From positions 3,581,001 through 3,645,000 of the forward strand of contig NZ_JACGXA010000001.1 of the NCBI RefSeq assembly GCF_014138045.1: a DNA stretch of 64,000 nucleotides. Direction: 5' to 3'. This stretch comes from Nocardioides ginsengisegetis (GTDB lineage Bacteria > Actinomycetota > Actinomycetes > Propionibacteriales > Nocardioidaceae). Position numbers and translations under genes: made by a program. The first letter of the stretch is position 1. Each line of letters starts with the position of its first letter. The notes under the pieces are model-generated. The model was not told where the DNA came from. It was given only the letters and a program-made list of their open reading frames with translations, and searched no databases. Below are positions 7,848 to 16,929 of this stretch, one piece after another.

Positions 7848-9023
7848 ATGTCAACACCGCGATTCGGTCGCATGCAGAAGGCCTCGGCACTCGTGCCACT
7901 GGCGCTCCTGTCGGCTGCCTGGACGGCCAGCATCGCCGGCGTCGGAGCCACGGAGGCCGCCTCCGCCGACGAGAACCCGTCCCAGATCCTGCCCGACGGC
8001 ACGAGCGTCCCGACCGAGGCCATCGAGGCCCCGGCCAGCGTCTCGGTGCCCGGCACCGTCGCCCCCGGCGTGGGCAACGCCCACCAGGCCGTCACCACCG
8101 CCTCCACCTCCGGCATCCCGTCGGCCGCCCTGGCCGCCTACCAGCGCGCGGAGACGGTCATCAACTCCGCCGACAAGACCTGCAACCTGCCCTGGCAGCT
8201 GGTCGCCGCGATCGGCCGGGTCGAGTCCGACCACGGACGCACCAACGGCAACCACCTGGACGCCAACGGCGTGGCCCACCCCGGCATCTACGGCATCGCG
8301 CTCAACGGCAAGCGCAACACCTCGCTGATCCGCGACACCGACGCCGGCCAGTACGACGCCGACACCCGTTTCGACCGCGCGGTCGGCCCGATGCAGTTCA
8401 TCCCCTCGACCTGGTCGGTCGTGGGCGTGGACGCCGACGGCGACGCGCAGCGCAACCCGCAGGACATCGACGACGCCTCGCTGGCGACCGCGGTCTACCT
8501 CTGCTCGGGCAACGACGACCTGTCGACGGTCAAGGGCCAGCACGCCTCGGTCTACCGCTACAACCACTCCAGCAGCTACGTCGACCTGGTCCTGTCGATC
8601 ATGCAGGCCTACATGGACGGCGACTTCACCTCGGTGCCGACCTCCACGACGGCCGCCGGCTACCTCGTCCCCGAGACGGGCGTCAACAGCGGCCCGGTCC
8701 GCAACCACCACCCGGTCAGGCACCCGCACCACACGACCGGCGGCAACCCGGGCCCCGGCAACGAGCCCACCCAGGACCCCGGCACTCCCACCACCCCGCC
8801 CGACACGACCCCGGCCACGCCCGGTGGCGGTGGCGGCGGTGGCGGCCTCCCGGTCCCGACGCCGACCCTGCCCCCGCTCCCGACGCCGTCCGTGCCGCCG
8901 GTCGACGAGGTCCTCACCGTCGCCCAGGCGACCGCCGAGTGCCTCGCCCAGGGCCTGGTGGACAACCCGCTCGACGCCAACGACGCCTTCGACCAGTGCG
9001 TGGCCGACCTGACGGGCAACTGA
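7848..9023 (+). CDS. Secreted lytic murein transglycosylase (SLT/MltB-like) with Pro/Gly-rich tail
   Basis: Peptidoglycan-cleaving enzyme. Residues 1-40 form a signal peptide (basic start, hydrophobic 13-30, AASA near 37-40). The transglycosylase domain spans about 90-290, with catalytic Glu E126 in IGRVESDHGR and the downstream VGPMQFIPSTW signature. The C-terminus has a His/Pro/Thr-rich linker, a run of Gly and a short conserved end with two Cys (TAECLAQ, FDQCVADL). An AGGGAGAGC ribosome binding site precedes the ATG. Monocistronic, ended by the hairpin at 9043. Confidence 0.9.
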   Translation: MSTPRFGRMQKASALVPLALLSAAWTASIAGVGATEAASADENPSQILPDGTSVPTEAIEAPASVSVPGTVAPGVGNAHQAVTTASTSGIPSAALAAYQRAETVINSADKTCNLPWQLVAAIGRVESDHGRTNGNHLDANGVAHPGIYGIALNGKRNTSLIRDTDAGQYDADTRFDRAVGPMQFIPSTWSVVGVDADGDAQRNPQDIDDASLATAVYLCSGNDDLSTVKGQHASVYRYNHSSSYVDLVLSIMQAYMDGDFTSVPTSTTAAGYLVPETGVNSGPVRNHHPVRHPHHTTGGNPGPGNEPTQDPGTPTTPPDTTPATPGGGGGGGGLPVPTPTLPPLPTPSVPPVDEVLTVAQATAECLAQGLVDNPLDANDAFDQCVADLTGN

Positions 9024-9042
9024 GCACCAGCCAGACGCAAGC

Positions 9043-9074
9043 GAACGGCCCCGGACCATCGGTCCGGGCCGTTC
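9043..9074. terminator. Bidirectional terminator hairpin between transglycosylase gene and hemB
   Basis: Near-perfect inverted repeat: GAACGGCCC-CGGACC pairs with GGTCCGGGCCGTTC around an ATC loop, about 14 bp with one bulge. It lies between two converging genes and would serve both. T-tracts are weak, as is normal in such GC-rich DNA. Confidence 0.75.
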
Positions 9075-9094
9075 TGCGTGTGCGGGTCCGTCGG

Positions 9095-10099
9095 TCAGCG
9101 ACGGGGGAGCAGCCGGGCCGCCTCGGCCGCCCAGTAGGTCAGCACGATGTCGGCGCCGGCGCGGCGGATCGAGGTGAGGGTCTCCAGGATGGCCGGCTCC
9201 CGGTCGATCCAGCCGTTCGCGGCGGCGGCCTCGAGCATGGCGAACTCACCGGAGACGTTGTACGCCGCGACCGGGACGTCGACGGCGTCGCGCACCCGGC
9301 GGATCACGTCGAGGTAGGCCAGGGCCGGCTTCACCATCACGATGTCGGCGCCCTCGGCGACGTCGAGCAGCGTCTCCCGGACGCCCTCGACGGCGTTGCC
9401 GGGGTCCTGCTGGTAGGTACGTCGATCGCCGACCAGCGAGGAGTCGACGGCCTCGCGGAAGGGGCCGAAGAACGCGGAGGCGTACTTCGCGGAGTAGGCC
9501 AGGATCGAGACGTCGGTGTGCTGTGCGGCGTCGAGCGCCTCGCGGATCACCCGCACCTGGCCGTCCATCATGCCGCTGGGCCCGACCATGTCGACGCCGG
9601 CGGCGGCGTGGGCGAGCCCCATCTCGGCGTACGCCGCGAGGGTCCGGTCGTTGTCGACCTTCCCGTCCGCGGTCAGGACGCCGCAGTGGCCGTGGTCGGT
9701 GAACTCGTCGAGGCACAGGTCGCTCATCACCGTGATCGCGTCACCGACCTCGGCGACGACGTCGGCGATCGCGACGTTCAGGATCCCCGCGGGATCGATC
9801 GCCCCGGAGCCGACGGCGTCCTTCGTCGACGGGATGCCGAAGAGCATCACGCCGCCGAGGCCCAGCTCGGCCGCCTCGGTGACGGCCTTGAGCAGCGACC
9901 CGCGGGTGTGCTGGACGACCCCGGGCATCGAGCCGATCGGGCGGGGCGCGTCGAGCCCCTCCCGCACGAAGACCGGCAGCACCAGCTGCCGGGCCTCGAG
10001 CGACGTCTCCGCGACCATCCGGCGCAGGGCCGGGGTGGTGCGCAGGCGACGGGGCCGGACGGTCGGTCCGGACACCGGGGGCACGACGGGCTCGGTCAT
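9095..10099 (-). CDS. hemB: Porphobilinogen synthase (5-aminolevulinate dehydratase)
   Basis: Condenses two 5-aminolevulinates to porphobilinogen. 334 residues. The two active-site lysines are visible at K205 ([15 protein letters not shown]) and K257 ([10 protein letters not shown]). The metal-site stretch reads [14 protein letters not shown]: the first and third zinc cysteines are kept (C129, C139) but the second is Asp (D131), intermediate between zinc- and magnesium-type enzymes. The ATG overlaps the hemD stop as ATGA, and it is the last gene of the rex-hem operon. Confidence 0.96.
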   Translation of the reverse strand: MTEPVVPPVSGPTVRPRRLRTTPALRRMVAETSLEARQLVLPVFVREGLDAPRPIGSMPGVVQHTRGSLLKAVTEAAELGLGGVMLFGIPSTKDAVGSGAIDPAGILNVAIADVVAEVGDAITVMSDLCLDEFTDHGHCGVLTADGKVDNDRTLAAYAEMGLAHAAAGVDMVGPSGMMDGQVRVIREALDAAQHTDVSILAYSAKYASAFFGPFREAVDSSLVGDRRTYQQDPGNAVEGVRETLLDVAEGADIVMVKPALAYLDVIRRVRDAVDVPVAAYNVSGEFAMLEAAAANGWIDREPAILETLTSIRRAGADIVLTYWAAEAARLLPRR

Positions 10100-11772
10100 C
10101 GCGAGGTGGAGGCCTTCCGGCGGGCGGAGGGCTTGCGCTCGGACGGCTTGGTGACCGGCTGGCCGGCCTCGACCATGGCGTCGCGGCGGGCGGCACCGAA
10201 GTCGGCGAGCGCGTCGGTGAGCGCGTCCACGTCGGGCTTGGGCGACAGCACGTCGACCCGGAGCCCGTGCTCCTCGGCGGTCTTGGCCGTGGCGGGGCCG
10301 ATGACGGCGATGATCGTCGAGGGGTGCGGCTTGCCGGCGATGCCGACGAGGTTGCGCACGGTCGAGGACGAGGTGAACACGACCGCGTCGAACTTGCCGG
10401 TCTTGATCGCGTCACGGGTCGGCGCCGGCGGCGGGGTGGCCCGCACCGTGCGGTAGGCCGTGACGTCGTCGCACTCCCAGCCGAGGTCGATCAGGCCGGC
10501 CACGAGGTTCTCGGTGGCGATGTCGGCGCGCGGCAGGAAGACCCGGTTGATCGGGTCCAGCAGCTCGTCGTACTCGGGCCAGTCCTCGAGCAGGCCGGCG
10601 GCGGACTGCTCACCGGACGGGACCAGGTCGGCGCGCAGGCCCCAGGCGGCGATGGCCTGGGCGGTCTTGTCCCCGACGGCGGCGATCTTCAGGCCGGAGA
10701 AGGCACGTGCGTCCAGGCCGTACTCCTCGAACTTCTCCCGGACCGCCTTGACGGCGTTGACCGAGGTGAAGGCGATCCACTCGTAGCGGCCCTCGACGAG
10801 GCCGCGCACGGCCTTGTCCATCTGCAGCGGGTTGCGGGGCGGCTCGACGGAGATGGTCGGGACCTCCTCCGGCACCGCGCCGTAGCCGCGGAGGCGCTCC
10901 GAGAGCGAGCCGGCCTGCTCCTTGGTGCGGGGCACCAGCACGCGCCAGCCGAACAGCGGCTTGGTCTCGAACCACGACAGCGTCTCGCGGAGGTCGACGA
11001 CATCGCCGATCACCGTGATGGCCGGCGGGGCCATCCGGGCGGCGCGGGCGTCGGCCGCGACGTGCTCGAGGTCGGAGACGACCGTGGCCTGCTCGGTGGT
11101 GGTGCCGACGCGGGTCATGGCGACCGGGGTCTGCGGGGAGCGGCCGGCATCGACGAGCGCCTTGGCGATGTCGCCGATCATGCCGACGGCCGAGAGCAGC
11201 ACGAGCGTGCGCTTGTCGGCGTACTGCGACCAGTCGACCTTGTCACCGCACGTGACCACGGCCATCTCGCGGTTGTCCTTGGTGGTGAGCGGGATGCCGG
11301 CGTAGGCCGGGACCGCGCTGACCGAGGAGACGCCCGGGACGATCTCGAAGCCGAGCCCGGCCTTCACGCAGGACTGGGCCTCCTCGGGACCGGAGGCATA
11401 GAGGAACGGGTCGCCGGCCATCAGGCGCACGACGCGGGCGCCCTTCTTGGCGTGCTTGACGACGACCTTGGCCCGGGCCGCGTGGGTCAGCGGCTGGCCG
11501 TCCTCGCCGAAGCCGCCGTCGACGATCTCGGGGCCGGCGACCGGCGCCTGCTCCTCGCCGTCCTCGGCGACCACGGGTGTGGGGAGGCCGAGCAGCCTGC
11601 GCACCAGGCCCGCGTGCTCGGGCACCTCGGTGACGACGACGTCGGCCTGCTTGAGCAGGTCGACGGCACGGACCGTGAGCAGACCCGGGTCACCCGGGCC
11701 ACTGCCGACGAACGACACCCAGCCCCGGGTGGCTCCCGTGGTCGAGGTGGTGGTGGTCTTGCCTCGCGTCAT
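10096..11772 (-). CDS. hemD: Bifunctional uroporphyrinogen-III C-methyltransferase / uroporphyrinogen-III synthase
   Basis: 558-residue fusion. The N-terminal part (about 17-270) is a tetrapyrrole SAM methyltransferase ([55 protein letters not shown]), like CobA/SumT, feeding sirohaem or cobalamin. The C-terminal part (about 280-520) is HemD, which closes hydroxymethylbilane to uroporphyrinogen III ([20 protein letters not shown]). The C-terminal tail is basic. The ATG at 11772 overlaps the hemC stop as ATGA. The fusion is standard in actinobacteria and places the branch point in one polypeptide. Confidence 0.95.
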   Translation of the reverse strand: MTRGKTTTTSTTGATRGWVSFVGSGPGDPGLLTVRAVDLLKQADVVVTEVPEHAGLVRRLLGLPTPVVAEDGEEQAPVAGPEIVDGGFGEDGQPLTHAARAKVVVKHAKKGARVVRLMAGDPFLYASGPEEAQSCVKAGLGFEIVPGVSSVSAVPAYAGIPLTTKDNREMAVVTCGDKVDWSQYADKRTLVLLSAVGMIGDIAKALVDAGRSPQTPVAMTRVGTTTEQATVVSDLEHVAADARAARMAPPAITVIGDVVDLRETLSWFETKPLFGWRVLVPRTKEQAGSLSERLRGYGAVPEEVPTISVEPPRNPLQMDKAVRGLVEGRYEWIAFTSVNAVKAVREKFEEYGLDARAFSGLKIAAVGDKTAQAIAAWGLRADLVPSGEQSAAGLLEDWPEYDELLDPINRVFLPRADIATENLVAGLIDLGWECDDVTAYRTVRATPPPAPTRDAIKTGKFDAVVFTSSSTVRNLVGIAGKPHPSTIIAVIGPATAKTAEEHGLRVDVLSPKPDVDALTDALADFGAARRDAMVEAGQPVTKPSERKPSARRKASTSR

Positions 11773-12740
11773 GCGTTCTGCCTCTTGTCTGTGTCTTCCA
11801 GGCGGTCTTCCAGGCGGTCTGCCAGCCGTGCAGCCCCGTCGGCGAGCATCTCGCTCGCCAGGCGGGTCCCGACGCCGACGGCGTCGGTCGGGCCTCCCGA
11901 TGCGGACATCCGCACCGCCAGGCCCCCATCGAGGGACAGGGCGATCGCCCTGACCCAGATCTCGTCCCCGTCTTCTCCCTCGACGACCTCCGCCAGCGCC
12001 CCGATCGGCGCCGAGCAGCCGCCCTCGAGGGTGGCGAGCACCGCGCGCTCGGCGGTGACCGCCGCGTGCGTGGGCCCGTCGTCGAGCAGTGCCAGCTGTC
12101 CCAGCAGATCGGCGTCGTCCGCCCGGCACTCGATGCCCAGCGCACCCTGCCCGGGGGCGGGGAGCATCTGCAGCGGGTCGAGCACCTCGGTGGCCTCGTC
12201 GAGCCGGCCGATCCGGGCCAGGCCCGCACGGGCCAGGACCACGGCGTCGTACTCGCCGGAGCGGACCTTGCCGATCCTGGTGTCCACGTTCCCGCGGATC
12301 CCGTCGATCTCCAAACCGAGGCCGAGCGCGTGCAGCTGGGCCACGCGTCGCGGCGAGCCGGTGCCGACGCGGCTGCCGACCGGGAGCTCCCCGAGGGTGA
12401 GCCCGTCGCGGGCGACGACCACGTCGCGCGGGTCCTCGCGGAGGGGTACGGCGGCGAGCGCGATGCCGTCGTGCGGGTAGGTGGGGAGGTCCTTGAGCGA
12501 GTGCACCGCGACGTCCACGTCGCCGCGCAGCAGCGCATCCCGGAGCGCCCCGACGAAGACACCGGTGTTCGACGAGCCGGCCAGGGGGACGCCCGAGGCC
12601 TGGCTGAGGTCGCCCTCGGTGGTGACCTCGACGAGCACTGCCTCGCGGCCGAGACGTTCGCGGACCATCTCGGCGACGTGGCCGGCCTGGGTGGTGGCGA
12701 GGAGGGAGCGGCGGGTGCCGATGCGGACGGGCTTGGTCAT
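11769..12740 (-). CDS. hemC: Porphobilinogen deaminase (hydroxymethylbilane synthase)
   Basis: Polymerises four porphobilinogens on a dipyrromethane cofactor. 323 residues, about the family length. The cofactor-binding cysteine is C242 in LEGGCSAPIGAL, and the N-terminus RIGTRRSLLATTQ and GSPRRVAQL are typical. ATGA overlaps join it to hemA upstream and hemD downstream. Confidence 0.96.
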   Translation of the reverse strand: MTKPVRIGTRRSLLATTQAGHVAEMVRERLGREAVLVEVTTEGDLSQASGVPLAGSSNTGVFVGALRDALLRGDVDVAVHSLKDLPTYPHDGIALAAVPLREDPRDVVVARDGLTLGELPVGSRVGTGSPRRVAQLHALGLGLEIDGIRGNVDTRIGKVRSGEYDAVVLARAGLARIGRLDEATEVLDPLQMLPAPGQGALGIECRADDADLLGQLALLDDGPTHAAVTAERAVLATLEGGCSAPIGALAEVVEGEDGDEIWVRAIALSLDGGLAVRMSASGGPTDAVGVGTRLASEMLADGAARLADRLEDRLEDTDKRQNA

Positions 12741-14029
12741 TCAAGTCCCTCCGGTCGGGTGACGGCGTCGACGGCCTCGGGGTCGAGCGCGAACAGCTCG
12801 GCGAGCGCGGCGGCGTAGGAGACGGCGCCGGTCTCGTTGGCCAGCTCCCGGACCCGCACGGTCGGCTGGTGGAGCAGCTTGTCGGCCACGCGGCGGACGG
12901 CCTGGAGGACCTCGGCACGGGAGTCCTCGTCCAGGTCCGGCAGCCGGCCGGCGAGCCGCTCCATCTCGGCGTCGACCACGGAGGTGGCCATCGAGCGGAG
13001 GGCGACCACGGTCGGGGTGACGCTCGCCTGGCGGCGCGCGGACAGGAAGGCCGCGACCTCCTGCGCCACGATCCGGCGGACGTTGCCGACCTCCTGGCCG
13101 GTCACGGACGTGCGCAGCTCCTCGGCCAGCTCGGCGAGGTTGATCAGGGTGACGCCGGGCAGGTCCGCCACGCCGGGGTCGACGTCGTGCGGGAGCGCGA
13201 GGTCGATGAGGGCCAGCGGCCGGCCGTCGGGCCGGGCCTCGCGGACCATGTCGGTGGTGACCAGCACGCCGGTGGCGCCGGTGCAGGTGATCACGATGTC
13301 GGCCTGCGCGAGCTCGGCGGGGAGCTGGGCCAGCGGCGCCGGGCGGGCGCCGTACTGTCCGGCGAGGCGGTCGGCGTTGCCGGCCGTCCGGTTGACGACG
13401 GTGACGTGGGCGGCGCCCAGCCGGGACACCGTGGCGGTCGACAGCCCGGCCATGGCACCTGCCCCGACGACGACGACCCGCTTGCCGGCGACCTCGCCGA
13501 CGGCGGCACCGGAGCGCTCGAGCGCCGCGGTCACCAGGGAGGGGGCGGCCCGGTCGATGTCGGTCTCGGCGCGCGAGCGCTTGCCGACCCGGAGGGCCTG
13601 CTGGAAGAGGGTGTTCAGGCCCGAGCCGACGGTGCCGAGCTCCTGGCCCAGCCGCAGTGCCTCGCGGGTCTGCCCGAGGATCTGCCCCTCGCCCACGGCC
13701 ATCGAGTCGAGCCCGGCCGCCACCTGGAAGAGGTGGGAGACCGCGCCGTCGTCGTAGTGCACGTAGAGGTGCGGCAGCATCGCCTCGGCGGTCTCGCCGG
13801 CCCGCTGCACCAGCAGCCGCGAGACCTCCTCGACGGAGCCGTGGAAGCGGTCGACGTCGGCGTAGATCTCCAGCCGGTTGCACGTCGAGATGACGGTGGC
13901 CTCGGTGACGTGCTCGCACGAGGCCGCGTCGTGGACCAGCTTGTGCACGCCGTCGGCGTCGAGTGCCACCCGCTCGAGCAGGGAGACGGGTGCGGAGTTG
14001 TGGGAGATGCCCACCACCAGGACGCTCAT
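12737..14029 (-). CDS. hemA: Glutamyl-tRNA reductase
   Basis: NADPH-dependent first step of C5 tetrapyrrole synthesis, converting Glu-tRNA to glutamate-1-semialdehyde. 430 residues; the catalytic cysteine is C50 in ISTCNRLEIYADV; the NADPH-binding Rossmann stretch is VVVVGAGAMAGLSTA. The ATG overlaps the stop of the 20-codon mini-ORF between rex and hemA as ATGA. Expression is expected to follow the NADH/NAD ratio through Rex. Confidence 0.96.
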   Translation of the reverse strand: MSVLVVGISHNSAPVSLLERVALDADGVHKLVHDAASCEHVTEATVISTCNRLEIYADVDRFHGSVEEVSRLLVQRAGETAEAMLPHLYVHYDDGAVSHLFQVAAGLDSMAVGEGQILGQTREALRLGQELGTVGSGLNTLFQQALRVGKRSRAETDIDRAAPSLVTAALERSGAAVGEVAGKRVVVVGAGAMAGLSTATVSRLGAAHVTVVNRTAGNADRLAGQYGARPAPLAQLPAELAQADIVITCTGATGVLVTTDMVREARPDGRPLALIDLALPHDVDPGVADLPGVTLINLAELAEELRTSVTGQEVGNVRRIVAQEVAAFLSARRQASVTPTVVALRSMATSVVDAEMERLAGRLPDLDEDSRAEVLQAVRRVADKLLHQPTVRVRELANETGAVSYAAALAELFALDPEAVDAVTRPEGLE

Positions 14030-14088
14030 TCGGGGTCCCCGCGGAAGTGTGAGCGAAGCGAGCAGTTTCGTGGGGTGTAGTGGCTCAT
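14026..14088 (-). CDS. 20-codon coupling mini-ORF between rex and hemA (repeat copy 1)
   Basis: The ORF starts at an ATG overlapping the rex stop (ATGA) and ends at a TGA overlapping the hemA ATG (ATGA). The encoded peptide carries the pattern TPRN-x-SLRS-x-FRGDP. The same pattern, with the same coupling at both ends, occurs at 58909-58965. It is probably a repeated element that keeps translation coupled rather than a functional protein. A short GGGGACCCC hairpin lies just before the hemA start. Confidence 0.55.
   Translation of the reverse strand: MSHYTPRNCSLRSHFRGDPE
14029..14085 (-). repeat. Intergenic mini-ORF repeat, copy 1
   Basis: The minus-strand core reads CACCCCACGAAA, then GCTCGCTTCGCTC, then TTCCGCGGGGACCCCG, and matches the copy at 58912-58962 at nearly every position in these blocks. 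The element fills the whole gap between rex and hemA. Confidence 0.75.
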
Positions 14089-14789
14089 GCCGTTGCCTCC
14101 CCTGCGTCGGCGATCGCCTCGCCGTGCGCCTTGCGCTGCTCGTGGTAGGCGAGGATCTGCAGCTCGATGGAGAGGTCGACCTTGCGGACGTCCACCCCGT
14201 CGGGCACCGAGAGCACCACCGGTGCGAAGTTCAGGATCGAGCTGATCCCGCAGCCGACCATCCGGTCCGCGACGTCCTGGGCGGCGAGCGCCGGCGTCGC
14301 GATCACGCCGATGGCCACGCCGTGGTCGCGGACGATCTGCTCGAGGTCGTCGAAGGGGCGTACGTCGATCCCGGCGACCACCTCGCGGTGGCGCTGCGGG
14401 TCGGCGTCGAGCAGCGCGACGACGCGGAAGCCGCGGCTGCGGAACCCGGAGAAGTTGGCGAGCGCGTGGCCGAGGTTGCCGATGCCGACGATGACCACGG
14501 GCCAGTCCTGGGTCACGCCGATCTCGCGGGCGATCTGGTAGCGCAGGTAGTCGACGTCGTAACCGACGCCGCGGGTGCCGTAGCTGCCGAGGTAGGAGAG
14601 GTCCTTGCGGAGCTTGGCGCTGTTGACGCCCGCTGCGGCGGCGAGGTCCTCGGACGAGCAGGTGCCGGTGCCCTGCTCGGAGAGGGTGGTCAGGGCGCGG
14701 AGGTAGACGGGCAGCCGAGCGACGGTGGCCTCGGGGATGTCCCGGGCGCTCTCGGGGGATGTCCGTGCGGTCAAGGCTCTCGTCTCCAT
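14085..14789 (-). CDS. rex: Redox-sensing transcriptional repressor Rex
   Basis: NADH/NAD-sensing repressor. 234 residues from the ATG at 14789 (METRALTART); longer in-frame forms exist, but the mapped promoter lies inside them. The N-terminal winged helix (about 20-85) contains AAAGVNSAKLRKDLSYLG, and the Rossmann domain begins VVIVGIGNLGHALANF (GxGxxG at 102-107). It leads the rex-hemACDB operon, as in Streptomyces, and a Rex-like operator overlaps its own promoter, so it is probably autoregulated. Confidence 0.95.
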   Translation of the reverse strand: METRALTARTSPESARDIPEATVARLPVYLRALTTLSEQGTGTCSSEDLAAAAGVNSAKLRKDLSYLGSYGTRGVGYDVDYLRYQIAREIGVTQDWPVVIVGIGNLGHALANFSGFRSRGFRVVALLDADPQRHREVVAGIDVRPFDDLEQIVRDHGVAIGVIATPALAAQDVADRMVGCGISSILNFAPVVLSVPDGVDVRKVDLSIELQILAYHEQRKAHGEAIADAGEATA

Positions 14790-14853
14790 GCCTATGGATT
14801 CGGCCGCGGGATCCGGGCGGGGAACAGCCCGTTCTCGTCCATGCGGCTCGATC

Positions 14854-14883
14854 ACTGTAGGAGTTTGTGAACGTGAGAACAAA
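14854..14883 (-). promoter_or_regulatory. rex-hem promoter with overlapping Rex operator
   Basis: On the minus strand, TTGTTC (plus 14877-14882) is separated by exactly 17 bp from TACAGT (plus 14854-14859), a good housekeeping promoter. The plus-strand stretch 14864-14883 (TTTGTGAACGTGAGAACAAA) covers the -35 and spacer. One half-site (TTGTGAA) matches the Rex consensus exactly; the other is degenerate. The leader to the rex ATG would be about 58 nt. Confidence 0.7.
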
Positions 14884-14992
14884 CCGAGACGGGAGGCTGG
14901 TCCGGGCCACCGGCCGGGCCGCACACGGGGTCGGCTAGCACATGTGAGATGACCCACGCGCTCCGGGGTGCTACCGGCGGGTCACGGCGGGG

Positions 14993-15235
14993 TCAGGGCC
15001 GGGTCAGGGCGGCGCGCAGGCGGGCCGGGTCGACCCGCCAGAAGTCGTGCTGGCGACCGTCGACGAAGGTCACCGGGATCTCCTCGCCGAAGCGCGCCTG
15101 CAGGTCCGGGTCGTCGTCGATGGAGACCTCGACGTACTCCTCCCCCAGCTCCTCGCAGACGGCGGCGATGCGGATGCGGGCGTCGTCGCACAGGTGGCAC
15201 CCGGGCCGGGAGTAGAGGGTGACGCGAGCAGCCAC
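14993..15235 (-). CDS. Glutaredoxin-family small thiol protein
   Basis: 80 residues, the size of DUF836/glutaredoxin-like proteins. The redox motif is SRPGCHLCDDA (CHLC, residues 13-16), and the conserved cis-Pro is in EIPVTFVDGR. It starts with GTG 3 nt after the stop of the AMP-ligase gene and is probably co-transcribed with it. Likely a cytoplasmic thiol-disulfide exchange protein; partner unknown. Confidence 0.82.
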   Translation of the reverse strand: MAARVTLYSRPGCHLCDDARIRIAAVCEELGEEYVEVSIDDDPDLQARFGEEIPVTFVDGRQHDFWRVDPARLRAALTRP

Positions 15236-15238
15236 CAG

Positions 15239-16864
15239 TCAGCCCTCGAGCAGCCCGAGGGCGCGGCGGCGCTCCATGGTCCGCAGCCGGCCCTTCTGGA
15301 CCTTGCCGGTCACCGTGAGGGGCAGCTGGTCGACGACCTCGATCCGGCTGGGCTGCTTGAAGCGGGCCAGCCGCTCCTCGCAGTGGGCCCGCACCGCGGC
15401 CTCGACCGTCGCCGGGTCGCCGTCGGCGGAGCGCACGTAGGCGATCACGGCCTCGCCGGTGACGGGGTCGTCGACGCCGATCACGGCCGCCTCGGTCACG
15501 CCCTCGACCTCGCGGATGACCTCCTCGACCTCGACCGGGTAGACGTTGAAGCCCGAGACGATGACGAGCTCCTTGAGCCGGTCGACCAGGAAGAGGTCGC
15601 CGGTGGCGTCGAGGAATCCCACGTCGCCGGTCGACCACCAGCCGTCGGCGTCGGGGCCGCCGGCACCGTCGGGCCAGTAGCCGCTGAAGAGGTTGGTGCC
15701 GCGGATCTGGATCTCGCCCGGGTCCTCCCCCTCGGGCGTGCGTCCGGAGTCGTCGACGAGGCGGATGTCGATGCCGGGCAGGGCGGCGCCGACCGACCCG
15801 GCCTGGAGCTCCCGGCTGCACAGCGTGCTGGTCACGACCGGCGAGGCCTCGGTCAGCCCGTAGCCCTGGTGGACCGGGATGCCGGTGCGCGCGGTGAACG
15901 CCGTGACCAGCTCGGGCGACAGCGGCGCCGAGCCGGACAGCATCAGCCGGACCGGGCCGAGCCGCTCCTCGAGGCCGTCGACCGGCTGCCAGTAGGCGAA
16001 GACGGGCGGCGCGACCGGGACGACGCTGCAGGCCTCGTCCTCGATGAGGTCGAGGGTCCCCTGCGGGTCGAAGCGGTCGACCAGCACGAGCTTGGCCCGG
16101 TGCCGGAGCACCCCGCCGAGCACGGCGTTGAGGCCGTAGACGTGGAAGAGCGGCAGCACGCCCAGCACCACGTCGTCTCCGTGGATCATCTTGGGCTCGA
16201 CCTGGGCGACCTGCTCGATGTTGGCCAGCAGGGCACGGTGGGTCAGCATCGCGGCGCGCGGCCGGCCGGACGTGCCGGAGGTGTAGAGGAGCGCGGCCAG
16301 CTTCTCGGGGTCCTGCAGCGGCGGCACCGGCCGCGCACTGTCGGCCCGCAAGTGGTCGTAGGAACGCTCCCCCGGCAGCAGGGTGCCCCCGACCACGACG
16401 ATCCGCGGCTTCACCGCGCGCGACAGCAGGTCCTGGTCGAAGTCACCGAGCCCGGCGGTGTCCCCGTCCAGGGCCGCGACGACATGGCCGACGGCCTCGC
16501 GCACCGTCGGGACCGTGTCGGTGTCCGTCACGACCATTCGGGACCCCGAGTCGGCGATCATCCGGGCGATCTCGCCCGCGGTGGCCCGGGGGTTGACCGG
16601 GACGGCGACGACCTGGGCGCGCAGCACCCCGAGGTACGACGTCACGAACTCGATGCGGTTGCCGACGGCGATCAGCACCCGGTGCCCGGCGACGACGCCC
16701 GCAGCACCGAGGCCGGTGGCGATCCGCCCGACCTCGTCGTCGAGCTCGCCCCAGGTGAGGCTGCGGCCCCCTGCCTCGACGAGCGCCAGCCGGTCGGGGC
16801 TCTCGGCGGCGGCGTCCGCGACGAGGTCGGCCAGGTCCGTGTGCCCGGAGGGCTTGTCAGGCAT
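15239..16864 (-). CDS. AMP-dependent acyl-CoA synthetase/ligase
   Basis: ANL-superfamily adenylating enzyme of 541 residues from the ATG at 16864 ([11 protein letters not shown]). Core motifs are visible: the P-loop [28 protein letters not shown], the hinge [22 protein letters not shown] and the C-terminal catalytic lysine region [13 protein letters not shown]. The substrate is probably a fatty or other carboxylic acid but cannot be read. It is followed by the glutaredoxin-like gene and is divergent from the HAD gene. Confidence 0.88.
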   Translation of the reverse strand: MPDKPSGHTDLADLVADAAAESPDRLALVEAGGRSLTWGELDDEVGRIATGLGAAGVVAGHRVLIAVGNRIEFVTSYLGVLRAQVVAVPVNPRATAGEIARMIADSGSRMVVTDTDTVPTVREAVGHVVAALDGDTAGLGDFDQDLLSRAVKPRIVVVGGTLLPGERSYDHLRADSARPVPPLQDPEKLAALLYTSGTSGRPRAAMLTHRALLANIEQVAQVEPKMIHGDDVVLGVLPLFHVYGLNAVLGGVLRHRAKLVLVDRFDPQGTLDLIEDEACSVVPVAPPVFAYWQPVDGLEERLGPVRLMLSGSAPLSPELVTAFTARTGIPVHQGYGLTEASPVVTSTLCSRELQAGSVGAALPGIDIRLVDDSGRTPEGEDPGEIQIRGTNLFSGYWPDGAGGPDADGWWSTGDVGFLDATGDLFLVDRLKELVIVSGFNVYPVEVEEVIREVEGVTEAAVIGVDDPVTGEAVIAYVRSADGDPATVEAAVRAHCEERLARFKQPSRIEVVDQLPLTVTGKVQKGRLRTMERRRALGLLEG

Positions 16865-16917
16865 GGGGGGATGATTCCACACGCGGGCAGGGCCCGCGGA
16901 GCCGTCCGGATGGGGTC

Positions 16918-16923
16918 TACGCT
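16918..16923 (+). promoter_or_regulatory. -10 element (TACGCT) of a leaderless promoter
   Basis: TACGCT ends 6 nt before the GTG start at 16930. The same hexamer at the same spacing precedes the 43-residue gene at 776. Confidence 0.6.
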
Positions 16924-16929
16924 GCGCGT

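Noticed and set aside
14790..14957. Longer Rex start giving about 56 extra residues
   Set aside because: It overlaps the rex promoter and operator, and Rex proteins begin near METRALTART.
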